Shown here: piece by piece, positions 36,497 through 47,384 of the stretch
Layout of the letters: each line of letters opens with the position of its first letter
Numbering within the stretch: the stretch's first letter is position 1
Source: a virus
Virus record (IMG/VR): IMGVR_UViG_3300027899_000018
Coordinates: 1-48,867 of that record
Length of the DNA stretch: 48,867 bases
Strand: one strand, 5' to 3'
Made by a program: the position numbers and the translations under genes
Notes under the pieces: model-generated
What the model was told of the DNA's origin: nothing
Seen by the model: only the letters and a program-made list of their open reading frames with translations
Database searches by the model: none

Positions 36497-37405
36497 ATGA
36501 AAAGCCTAAATATTAATTTAGAGGAAAAAAGTGATATTAAGTATAAAATTTCACATTTTCCAGATGGACAACAGGATATTGCAATCCTCCCTAATTTTGC
36601 ACTAGAATCAATACTTGAAAGTAATTCACCTGTATTAATCCAGTCAAGATTTAATTCATTAATGGATTTAGAGCTAATTATCTGTACAACTAAGGCTCTT
36701 AGAAGATTAGGTATTACTGAAATTCATTTACATATTCCGTATATACTTGGAGCGCGCAGTGATCGTCAGTTTATTGAAGGTGGGACATCTTACCTAGTTG
36801 ATGTAATTGCACCTATCCTAAATCTACAAAATTTTACATCAGTTACCTGTCTAGATGTCCACTCAGATGTTGCTGCTGCATGTATTGATCGACTAAAGGT
36901 TGTTAGTAATTGCGAGTTCGTTCAGAGTGCACTAACTAAGATCACAACAACTCGAGACTCTTGGGTACTCGTTTCACCAGACGGTGGCTCACTCAAGAAA
37001 ATTTATAAAGTCGCAGACGCTATTGGTTTTACTGGAGAAATTGTAGTATGCAGTAAGCATCGTGACTCTTCTGGTCTACTAACTAAAACTATTGTGCCTC
37101 TTACTTCACTAGAAGATCGTACCTACATTATTATCGATGATATTTGCGATGGCGGTAGGACTTTTATAAATATTGCTGAAGAGATCAAGAGATTACACGA
37201 TGGACTTCCATGGAATAGTAAAATCTACTTAATCATAACTCATGGAGTGTTTAGCGCAGGTGTACTACACTTAACTCAGTATTTTGAAAAAATATTTGTT
37301 ACCAATAGTATTAAAGACATGTCTGATGATAATACTATTAATTATTCAGCTGCCTCTGCACAACTTCATCAAATTAACATTTTTAACACTGCATATAAAA
37401 AATGA
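36497..37405 (+). CDS. prs: Ribose-phosphate pyrophosphokinase-like enzyme (Prs or ADP-ribose variant)
   Basis: This 302-residue enzyme has a PRPP-synthetase fold. An ATP/ribose-phosphate region is seen in HIPYILGARSDRQFIEGGTS (~78-97) and SVTCLDVHSDVAAA (~114-127, catalytic-region His). The PRPP-binding loop is YIIIDDICDGGRTF (~211-224). Canonical Prs makes PRPP from ribose-5-phosphate and ATP. Phage homologues paired with NAMPT-like enzymes can instead act on ADP-ribose in the NARP1 NAD-rebuilding pathway. The NAMPT-like gene lies 0.65 kb downstream on the same strand, so a joint NAD function is likely. Which substrate it uses cannot be read from sequence alone. Its stop overlaps the next start as ATGA. 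Confidence 0.88.
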   Translation: MKSLNINLEEKSDIKYKISHFPDGQQDIAILPNFALESILESNSPVLIQSRFNSLMDLELIICTTKALRRLGITEIHLHIPYILGARSDRQFIEGGTSYLVDVIAPILNLQNFTSVTCLDVHSDVAAACIDRLKVVSNCEFVQSALTKITTTRDSWVLVSPDGGSLKKIYKVADAIGFTGEIVVCSKHRDSSGLLTKTIVPLTSLEDRTYIIIDDICDGGRTFINIAEEIKRLHDGLPWNSKIYLIITHGVFSAGVLHLTQYFEKIFVTNSIKDMSDDNTINYSAASAQLHQINIFNTAYKK

Positions 37406-37584
37406 TTGAACTACTAAAATTTGTACTTAGCGATATTGGAATATTTTTTGGATTCCTAATTATACTTGCAGCTCTTTCTAATTTCATTGCTAAAATGTAC
37501 GCACTAACCCTTCGGTATTTTACAATACGTCGAAATGGATATCCTCCAGAACACTGTGATGCAGATGGTGACTTTACCTCATAA
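37402..37584 (+). CDS. Small single-span membrane protein
   Basis: This 60-residue protein has one hydrophobic helix (FVLSDIGIFFGFLIILAALS, about 7-26) followed by a basic, aromatic segment (LTLRYFTIRRNGYPPEHCDA) and the tail DGDFTS. The YPP..xDADGDF ending recurs in small phage membrane proteins, as I recall. The start overlaps the prs stop by 4 nt. The function is unknown. Confidence 0.65.
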   Translation: MIELLKFVLSDIGIFFGFLIILAALSNFIAKMYALTLRYFTIRRNGYPPEHCDADGDFTS

Positions 37585-37594
37585 TAATAAAAAC

Positions 37595-38035
37595 ATGAAA
37601 GAATACTTTGAAAAAAACCCACAAGCGATTCCATACCTAGATCGTCTTGAGACTGAATGGGAACAGTATGGAAAAATAATTATTGCCTGCGACTATGATG
37701 ATACTCTTTCTCCATGGAAGTTAGAAGGATTCGATCCATCTCGAGTAATCGAGGTATTGAAAGCGGCAAAACAAACTGGCGCATATATTGTAATCTTTAC
37801 AGCATGTCACGAAAATCGCTATCCTGAGATAATTGAGTACTGTAAATCACATGGTCTCGACATTGATGGAATCAATAAGAATCCACTAGATCTTCCATAT
37901 GGAAATGAGAGAAAAATATATGCAAATGTATTTTTAGATGACCGTGCTGGACTAAATGAAGCTCTAACTATCTTAGAAATGGCAATGTACAGAATTCGAG
38001 GTAAGTGCGTAAGTCGTACTCTTCTTAATGTTTAA
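37595..38035 (+). CDS. HAD-superfamily phosphatase, probably nucleotide-directed
   Basis: This 146-residue protein starts at ATG 37595, 10 nt after the preceding stop; a longer reading from 37535 would overlap the membrane-protein gene. HAD motifs are seen in order: motif I CDYDDT with nucleophile Asp 33 and acid/base Asp 35, motif II IVIFTACHE with Thr 69, a Lys near 107, and motif IV VFLDDRAG with Asp 115/116. It is a short, cap-less HAD. Its place between the prs- and NAMPT-like genes suggests a nucleotide, sugar-phosphate or pyridine-nucleotide substrate, which is inference. Confidence 0.8.
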   Translation: MKEYFEKNPQAIPYLDRLETEWEQYGKIIIACDYDDTLSPWKLEGFDPSRVIEVLKAAKQTGAYIVIFTACHENRYPEIIEYCKSHGLDIDGINKNPLDLPYGNERKIYANVFLDDRAGLNEALTILEMAMYRIRGKCVSRTLLNV

Positions 38036-38051
38036 CTAATATCATAAATAC

Positions 38052-39575
38052 ATGAATCCACTTTTTTTAACTGATGGTTACAAAACTGGTCACCATCAAC
38101 AATACCCTGAAGGAACTATTCTAGTTTATTCAAATTTTACTCCTCGTAGTAATAAGTATGCACCTTCTGGATGCAGTGAAGTAGTTGTGTTTGGTCCTCA
38201 AATGGTGATGATGCAATTAGACGAAGCTTTTACCAGAGAATTTTTCTCAAAACCCAAAGAGTTAGTTTGTGGTGAGATGAAGCGTGAACTATCGATGTAC
38301 CTAAATACAGATTATGATGTAAGTCATTTTGAAGCCTTACATGATCTTGGATATCTACCTATTCATGTTAAATCAATTAAAGAGGGTACGATCATACCGA
38401 TTAAAGTTCCTGTGTTTACAATTTACAATACTCATCCTAATTTCTTTTGGGTTACCAATTATCTTGAAACAATTCTTTCAAATCTACTCTGGAAACCCAT
38501 GACCTCTGCTACAATTGCTCATCAATATCGTAAGGTATTGACCAGTTGGATGGAGAAAACAGATAGTGAACGTGCTTGGTTTATTGACTGGCAAGGTCAC
38601 GACTTTTCAATGCGAGGTATGGATAGTATTGATGCAGTAATTTCATCAGGCTTAGGTCATCTAACCTCTTTTTCAGGATCAGATTCTCTACCTACAATTC
38701 ATGGAGCTCGTAAATACTATGGAGAAGAAGGGTTTATTGCTGGCTCAGTAAACGCAACCGAACACTCAGTAATGTGCGCTGGAAGTAAAGATGACGAAAT
38801 TGGAACATTCCGTCGTTTGATTAAAACATATCCAACTGGAATCCTATCAATCGTCTCAGATACCTGGGACCTTTGGAAAGTATGTACTGAACATGTAGTT
38901 ACTCTTAAAGAGGAGATCATGGCTCGTGATGGTAAACTTGTTATTCGCCCTGATTCAGGCGATCCAGTAGATATCCTTTGTGGATTTGAAAAACCTGATA
39001 CTTTGTACCGAAATCCAATTGACGCCAGAAAATATCGTGCTTCTGATGCAGAAGCAAAAGGAGTTGTTGAACTTCTCTGGGATGTATTTGGTGGAACAAT
39101 TAATGAGCAAGGTTACAAAGTTCTTGACTCCCATATTGGAGCAATCTATGGCGATTCAATTACAATTGACCGAGCAAACCAAATTTGTGAAAGATTAGAA
39201 GCCAAAGGCTTTGCATCAACTAATGTTGTACTTGGAGTTGGTTCATTTACATATCAGTATAATACTCGAGATACCTTTGGTTTTGCAATGAAGGCAACAT
39301 ATGTTGAATTGCTACAACCTGTCGAAGGTATTGAAGTAGACAAATGGCCGTTTGAAGGTCGTGAAATCTTTAAAGACCCAATCACAGACGACGGCACAAA
39401 AAAGTCAGCTACTGGATTATTATGCGTTGAAACTCTACCAGATGGTCGCATTGGACTATATGATAAAGTTAGTTGGGAAACTGAAGGAACTGGACTATTA
39501 CAAACCATTTATAAAGATGGTGAGTTTAAGAACACAACAACCCTTACTGAAATTCGTAATACTCTAAAATCATAA
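38052..39575 (+). CDS. nadV: Nicotinamide phosphoribosyltransferase-like enzyme (NAMPT/NadV)
   Basis: This 507-residue protein is full length for NAMPT. Motifs are NPLFLTDGYKTGHHQQYPEG at the N-terminus, HDFSMRGMDS (~184-193), NATEHSVMCAG (~235-245), KLVIRPDSGDPVDI (~295-308, the phosphoribosyl-binding segment) and GAIYGDSITI (~362-371). NAMPT joins nicotinamide to PRPP to make NMN; the NARP1 homologue (Namat) instead joins nicotinamide to ADP-ribose-pyrophosphate to make NAD directly. It lies in one operon-like run with the prs-like gene. It would sustain NAD during infection or counter NAD-depleting defences. Confidence 0.92.
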   Translation: MNPLFLTDGYKTGHHQQYPEGTILVYSNFTPRSNKYAPSGCSEVVVFGPQMVMMQLDEAFTREFFSKPKELVCGEMKRELSMYLNTDYDVSHFEALHDLGYLPIHVKSIKEGTIIPIKVPVFTIYNTHPNFFWVTNYLETILSNLLWKPMTSATIAHQYRKVLTSWMEKTDSERAWFIDWQGHDFSMRGMDSIDAVISSGLGHLTSFSGSDSLPTIHGARKYYGEEGFIAGSVNATEHSVMCAGSKDDEIGTFRRLIKTYPTGILSIVSDTWDLWKVCTEHVVTLKEEIMARDGKLVIRPDSGDPVDILCGFEKPDTLYRNPIDARKYRASDAEAKGVVELLWDVFGGTINEQGYKVLDSHIGAIYGDSITIDRANQICERLEAKGFASTNVVLGVGSFTYQYNTRDTFGFAMKATYVELLQPVEGIEVDKWPFEGREIFKDPITDDGTKKSATGLLCVETLPDGRIGLYDKVSWETEGTGLLQTIYKDGEFKNTTTLTEIRNTLKS

Positions 39576-39576
39576 A

Positions 39577-40320
39577 ATGTATACTCCGAATGAATTACAA
39601 AAAACAGTTTTCTTTGATCTAGAAACTGCGTCTACTTACTCTACTCTTAATGATTTATGTGTTGCAAATCCTAAAATGGGAGAATTGTGGAAAAAGAGAT
39701 GTGAATATCTTAGAGCTAGATTCGAAGAAAATAGAGAAATGTCTGATTCTGAACTATACGAAGCAAAGGCTGCTCTTACTCCAGAATTTAGTAGAATTAT
39801 CTGTGCTTCCTTTGGAAGAGTAACTTTTACTGAAAATAAACTAGGTGAAAGTACCTCTAGTTTAAGTATTAAGAGTTATGCATCCAAGAATGAATCTGAA
39901 GTACTTGAAGGAATTTCTACAGTATTCACAAAATTTATAGGATATAAATTCTCTGGGCATAATATTAAGAGATTCGATGTTCCAATGATGTGTAAACGAC
40001 TCTTAATGTCAGGAATGACTCTTCCTAAGGGCTTATTAATTACAAATCTTAAACCTTGGGAAATGCCATTTATTGATACTTCTGAAATTTGGAGTTTCGG
40101 TGCATGGCAAGAAGGTTTTGCTTCACTTGAATTATTAACTACTTCCCTAGGTATTGATACTCCAAAAGATGATATTCGTGGAGAAGATGTAGGTACGGTT
40201 TTTTGGCAAGATGGAGATATTGATAGAATCACAAAATATTGTGAAAAGGATGTTCTTGCATGTGTTCAAGTAATTTTAAAACTATCTAACTTACAATTAG
40301 TAGAAGAAGAGCAGTTGTAA
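39577..40320 (+). CDS. DEDDy 3'-5' exonuclease (PolB-exonuclease-like)
   Basis: This 247-residue protein has the four DEDD motifs. VFFDLET gives Asp 14 and Glu 16, FSGHNIKRFDVPM (~125-137) gives the second Asp, and ITKYCEKDVLA (~217-227) gives the Tyr-xxx-Asp pair of the DEDDy class. This arrangement is that of free-standing exonucleases related to the proofreading domain of family B polymerases. It probably trims or recycles DNA. It begins 1 nt after the NAMPT stop and lies in the same frame as the following nuclease gene, separated by one TAA and 12 nt. Confidence 0.85.
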   Translation: MYTPNELQKTVFFDLETASTYSTLNDLCVANPKMGELWKKRCEYLRARFEENREMSDSELYEAKAALTPEFSRIICASFGRVTFTENKLGESTSSLSIKSYASKNESEVLEGISTVFTKFIGYKFSGHNIKRFDVPMMCKRLLMSGMTLPKGLLITNLKPWEMPFIDTSEIWSFGAWQEGFASLELLTTSLGIDTPKDDIRGEDVGTVFWQDGDIDRITKYCEKDVLACVQVILKLSNLQLVEEEQL

Positions 40321-40332
40321 ATTACTAACTAC

Positions 40333-42728
<2,396 letters not shown>

Positions 42729-42756
42729 TTTGGCCATTTTTATGCAGCTTTAATGT

Positions 42757-42787
42757 AAAGAGACAGCAATTTTGCTGTCTCTTTTTT
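42757..42787 (+). terminator. Rho-independent terminator after groEL
   Basis: The stem AAAGAGACAGCA / TGCTGTCTCTTT (12 bp) with loop ATTT is followed by a T tract. It ends the plus-strand operon 29 nt after the groEL stop. Confidence 0.92.
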
Positions 42788-42795
42788 GTTTAATA

Positions 42796-42801
42796 TATAA
42801 T
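42796..42801 (+). promoter_or_regulatory. Candidate promoter -10-like TATAAT
   Basis: TATAAT lies just after the groEL terminator and 24 nt before the GTG start at 42826. A weak -35-like TTGCTG (42772-42777) lies 18 nt upstream, inside the terminator stem. Confidence 0.3.
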
Positions 42802-42825
42802 GTATACAAAATACTTATCCCTAAA

Positions 42826-45800
42826 GTGTCATCAATATTAGATATTTTAATAAATGAAGTAGCCGGAGTATTAGGAATAAGTCCAGCTGAAGTAAAATCT
42901 AAGTTTACTAAGGAACAACTTGATGAGCTATTAAGTAACTCATTGTGCCAGCCTGGTGACGAAGTTGGTATTCCAATAACGAGTATTTCATCTATTCCAT
43001 GCGATGACCTAAATCTTCCTAATCTATTACCTCCAGTAAATATTAGCGGTGATCTAGATAAGATTTTAGAAGATGCATCTTCTAACGCTAATCAAAAAGA
43101 TAGTCCAGAAAAATGTATCAAAAAAGTAGATGAAGTAAATTCAATAATTGAAAAACAAATTACTGATTATACAAATTATAAAACTCTTCTAGATAAACTA
43201 CTTGAATATCGTGATAATTATGCACCAGTCTCTACCTATTTTAGTGAAAGAGCTAAGGAAGCTTCTCGAATTCTTAATCTATTCGACCCAATACTTATTG
43301 AAAAGGAGAGACTTGAAACACTTAGAGTACAATTACAAAATACTTTAGATTCACAAAATACACAGCTTTCTGCTGCAACTCTTGCGGCTAACGTTTCTCA
43401 AATTGATTTAATAAATGCACAAATTACATTAACCAATACCGAGATTAGTCTAAATAATACAAATATCACAAACAATCAGTCAGTATTAACTACAACTGAA
43501 TCCACCTTTCCAATATTCAGCAATACTTACTATTCAACACTTTCAGGATTTTTAGACAATCCTGACTCTGCTGGATCCTCCCTTACCAATTACTTAGGAG
43601 ACTTATTTAATAATTATGTTGATTCAGATACAATATCTACAATTGCTAATCAATTTAATAATTATTCAGAAGGATTAACTGTTGGAACCTCAACTCAAAC
43701 ACCAAACAGTATTCAAGAAGCTATTGAAAGAGCATATTTTTCCTTTAGTCTAAGGTTTGTACAGTTAAGCCATATTAAGCTCGAAAAGGAGACTATCAAT
43801 AAACAAACTGGTGCACGAAATACTGAGTCATATATTTTTCTAATTAAAGATAATCCATTACTCGAAAAGAATTCATTTTTTAAAAATACTTCAATCTTTT
43901 CACTTAGCGAATTCTTTCTTGATAATGATCAGTTACCGTCTGGTAGAATATACAATCAATATTACAACTTATTCAAAGATCCAATTAATAATTTCTTTAG
44001 TTTAGATGATCGAGGATTAACTAGTAATATTGATCTAGTTGATCCAAAAGTCAAAGGAACCTCTTCTGAAATAAAAAAGGAAAATAATACAGACTATTAT
44101 ATTAAGGATATCAATGTAATGCAGGACTTCTACCAAGACTTCGATAGCCGATTTGAACTTAGAAAAAATGAAGTTCACACTAGAGTTATTGCTTCTTCTC
44201 AAGAAGAGATACGCATAAATATGGAAAAACTCGCTAGACAAGAAGTCCAATTATTACTAGCGATAGGTAGAGTCAATAAGTATTTACCAGGACAGTCGTC
44301 TAATTTAACAAGTGTTATTGAATCACTAAATCAACAAAACACTGAATTTAGTCAATCCCTTACTGACCTAGATAGTGAAATTACCCGAATAAAAAAAAGA
44401 ATAGAAGAGTTAAAACCTAATCCAGCTAATGTAAAAGCATTATTAAAATCATATAGTCCTGAATGCTTTGAAAAAATAGATCAACCAGTTCAAGATTGTG
44501 CAGAAACTAAACCTTTACTAGGAAGTGATCCATTATTCACTAAAACCCTTGAGTCTGGGTGCGACCCAACTTTACCTAACTATACACAAATGTGTTATTG
44601 GCTAGAGTTTGCAAAAATTGCAACAAAGGTTGGACTTCTGCCTATTCCAAATATTCCAAATGTTACTCAGTTAAGATATTGGCCAGTTGGATTAGTTATT
44701 CCATATCCTGGAGGACTTATCAAGATACCTCTACCTATCATATGGATTCCTTTAATTTCAATATCCTCTTCTGCAGGAACAATCGTAATCTTCTTAACAA
44801 TAAATGGTATTTTTATATCGCCAGTAGTTTTCTTTGTTTCAAACTCAGGATTTAAACAACATATTATTACAATTAAGGGTCCTTCTGAAAAATTTGGATA
44901 TGACTCAAATGATGAGTTACTCAAACCAAGTATCAATATTCCACTTAAACTACTCGCACTTAATTCAAAAGCTGAACGCCTTTCAAATGAAGCTTCTCTA
45001 GGTACTAACTATCTACTCACACAAAAACAAAAAGTTGATCTTGCAAAGCAACAGACCATTTTAAAGGCTGCTGAAGATTCTGCAAATGAGACAAATAATG
45101 AAAACCGTAAACTTAGAGTAAAGAGAGAAAAAGACAACTTTAACCAAGCTTCAACTAACTTATCAAACTTTGAAAAATTAGAAAATATACTAAATAAGAC
45201 AGATTCAGCAAAGGATGTTATTTATGATGCCAAAGTTGCAATAAATAATCGAATAAATGAGCTAGGAAAACCGCCTATTGGTAAATCAAACGAACTTAAA
45301 GCTAAAATACTTGAGCGTAGAGATAACTTATTAAATCAATTAAAATCTGCACTAGTTGCAGGAGATGATTCTAAAATAAAAAAATTACGTGAAGATTTAA
45401 AGAGTGATGGTATTCCGTTAAGCGATAAGATTTCAGCAATAAAATCAGATATGCTTACCTACTTTGATAGAATAGATTTTCCTAAGGTAACTATTCCAAA
45501 GGATAGGACAACTATCGATCCTAAGGAAAATGCTATTACTGAATTTATTAGTAAAATATCTGACTTTGCAAGTACCCATAAAACACAATTCTTTTCAAAA
45601 GATAATGAGAAAGTAAAAAGCATAATGCTTGTGCAACTTGCAAAGAGCAAAAATACTATTCTTAAGGAATTTTCAAGTGATTTACCTTCTGATAATTTAA
45701 TAGATCTTGACCTTAATCCACAAATGGCAAGGGACCTCCTTCTAAAAGCAAATACCACAATTATTAAAAATTTAAAGGGAGAAGGAGCCACTGGAAATAT

Positions 45801-47328
45801 TAAAGAAATACAGAGCGATATCACAGATTTAACTGAACAGAGTAAAAATGAACCTGATAAAATAAAGAAACTAAAACTCAATAAAGATCTAGAAAAAAAG
45901 AAAATACAATTATCTGAAGTTCTTGAAAACTCTAGAGTAAAACTTTCACTTGCGTTAACTCCACAAGTAATGAATGCTCTTGGTGCTACTACAATTAGTT
46001 TTGATGCATTTGCTTCATGCTGTAAGAAGGAGCAGTTTACTCTACCTCTGGGAATTAGTCCAGCTGTGCCTATTCTTGAGTCTGTTCTTGGAATACTTAA
46101 CTCATCTGTAAATTCACTTAGTTCACAAGACTTAAAGTCTCTACTTGGTGGAAAAATAAAAGTATCTGCAAATGAAGTTGCAAGTGCTTATATTGGAATA
46201 ATTAAGAAGAATATACCAGATGACCTAACTATCCCTTTACCTGATCTGAATTTATTAACATTTGCTAAATCGTTTACTGGAACTCTTGCTGCACTATTTG
46301 AAATAAAAGCACCAAACCTTGCTGCACAACCTGCGCTTCCACTATCTATCAAACTTGATCTAAATTTATTAAAACAACCACTTAAGAGTCTCTTACTAAA
46401 GTTTCTTGAAAATTCCTTACCTGATCCACTTAATCTTCCAGATAAGACCGTGCCTCCTTTGCCAAAACCTACCTCAACTACTTCTGCTACCTCGACTAGT
46501 ACAAATGCTCAAAGTATAAACAACTCAGCAACGCTTGATTCATCAATTAAGATTGTTACTTGTGAACCTGATACTTCACAAAAATCCATCCTTTCAAATG
46601 GTGAATACACACCAAAAGATTCAACAGTATCTAAACCTTCTCCTGAGTCCTCTGCATATAGCTCAGGAAACGTTATCGTAAATTCAAATAAAGATATTCT
46701 TCCAGCCTTTCAAGACCTGTCAAGTGACTTTCTGAACCTTAATCCAGGAGATTTATTAGTTGTGCTTAAAAATTTTATAGATCTTAAATTTGATGCTGTT
46801 GAAAACCTAATCGATCCTTTCTATACATTATTAAAAACAGTTAAGGGCTTAAAGGGAATAAACTTAAATCTATTAGAATCTATCCAATACAAACTACCTC
46901 CATATGGACCAGCCGCAGAAGTTGCATTCCTAGCAATCACTACTGCTAAAAAACTTGCGCCTGCCTCTGCTAATTTTAAGATCATAGACATTGATAAAGT
47001 TAAAGAAAAATCTGCGCTTCTTGAAACTGTGCTTTCACCTATTGTAAATTCACCACTACCTGCACTACTTGTTGCAGGAGCAGGCGCACTTGACTCTATC
47101 TTACCTAAAATAAAGATGCCAGAGGTAGACACACAGAGTGGCGCATTTTCAACAAAAGATATAAAAGTTGCAACTTTTGCGCTTAGACAAATTCATCCAC
47201 TATTAAGTCAAGATGATATTCCCTCTTGGGAAAGACTTAGTGGTAAAAATTTATTATTTTTATTGTTCCTAGATGAGTTTATTTCAACTGGAGCAGATCA
47301 AGTTGGATTTTTTAGAGCATTTATATAA
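42826..47328 (+). CDS. 1500-residue probable virion protein with a hydrophobic island
   Basis: The preferred start is GTG 42826; an in-frame TTG at 42772 lies inside the terminator hairpin and is rejected. The protein has several coiled-coil stretches (about 155-230, 470-540 and 720-1050). It has a Cys-containing segment at about 545-600, then a strongly hydrophobic island at about 618-675 (GGLIKIPLPIIWIPLISISS, then GTIVIFLTINGIFISPVVFF). Near 1213 there is a Ser/Thr-rich linker, and the C-terminal half has hydrophobic helices. The layout resembles tape-measure or injected membrane-spanning virion proteins, but no known family is recognised. It is its own unit between two terminators, together with the S1-domain gene. 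Confidence 0.7.
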   Translation: MSSILDILINEVAGVLGISPAEVKSKFTKEQLDELLSNSLCQPGDEVGIPITSISSIPCDDLNLPNLLPPVNISGDLDKILEDASSNANQKDSPEKCIKKVDEVNSIIEKQITDYTNYKTLLDKLLEYRDNYAPVSTYFSERAKEASRILNLFDPILIEKERLETLRVQLQNTLDSQNTQLSAATLAANVSQIDLINAQITLTNTEISLNNTNITNNQSVLTTTESTFPIFSNTYYSTLSGFLDNPDSAGSSLTNYLGDLFNNYVDSDTISTIANQFNNYSEGLTVGTSTQTPNSIQEAIERAYFSFSLRFVQLSHIKLEKETINKQTGARNTESYIFLIKDNPLLEKNSFFKNTSIFSLSEFFLDNDQLPSGRIYNQYYNLFKDPINNFFSLDDRGLTSNIDLVDPKVKGTSSEIKKENNTDYYIKDINVMQDFYQDFDSRFELRKNEVHTRVIASSQEEIRINMEKLARQEVQLLLAIGRVNKYLPGQSSNLTSVIESLNQQNTEFSQSLTDLDSEITRIKKRIEELKPNPANVKALLKSYSPECFEKIDQPVQDCAETKPLLGSDPLFTKTLESGCDPTLPNYTQMCYWLEFAKIATKVGLLPIPNIPNVTQLRYWPVGLVIPYPGGLIKIPLPIIWIPLISISSSAGTIVIFLTINGIFISPVVFFVSNSGFKQHIITIKGPSEKFGYDSNDELLKPSINIPLKLLALNSKAERLSNEASLGTNYLLTQKQKVDLAKQQTILKAAEDSANETNNENRKLRVKREKDNFNQASTNLSNFEKLENILNKTDSAKDVIYDAKVAINNRINELGKPPIGKSNELKAKILERRDNLLNQLKSALVAGDDSKIKKLREDLKSDGIPLSDKISAIKSDMLTYFDRIDFPKVTIPKDRTTIDPKENAITEFISKISDFASTHKTQFFSKDNEKVKSIMLVQLAKSKNTILKEFSSDLPSDNLIDLDLNPQMARDLLLKANTTIIKNLKGEGATGNIKEIQSDITDLTEQSKNEPDKIKKLKLNKDLEKKKIQLSEVLENSRVKLSLALTPQVMNALGATTISFDAFASCCKKEQFTLPLGISPAVPILESVLGILNSSVNSLSSQDLKSLLGGKIKVSANEVASAYIGIIKKNIPDDLTIPLPDLNLLTFAKSFTGTLAALFEIKAPNLAAQPALPLSIKLDLNLLKQPLKSLLLKFLENSLPDPLNLPDKTVPPLPKPTSTTSATSTSTNAQSINNSATLDSSIKIVTCEPDTSQKSILSNGEYTPKDSTVSKPSPESSAYSSGNVIVNSNKDILPAFQDLSSDFLNLNPGDLLVVLKNFIDLKFDAVENLIDPFYTLLKTVKGLKGINLNLLESIQYKLPPYGPAAEVAFLAITTAKKLAPASANFKIIDIDKVKEKSALLETVLSPIVNSPLPALLVAGAGALDSILPKIKMPEVDTQSGAFSTKDIKVATFALRQIHPLLSQDDIPSWERLSGKNLLFLLFLDEFISTGADQVGFFRAFI

Positions 47329-47384
47329 ATGATTAAAACTTCTTAATATTACGTTGTATAATTCTATCAAGTAAACACATATAA

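Noticed and set aside
37535-37594. Upstream ATG for the HAD phosphatase
   Set aside because: The extra 20 residues overlap the membrane-protein gene and lie before the conserved HAD region. ATG 37595 follows the stop by 10 nt.
42772-42825. Upstream TTG start for the 1500-residue protein
   Set aside because: It lies within the groEL terminator hairpin. GTG at 42826 gives a clean start after the hairpin.
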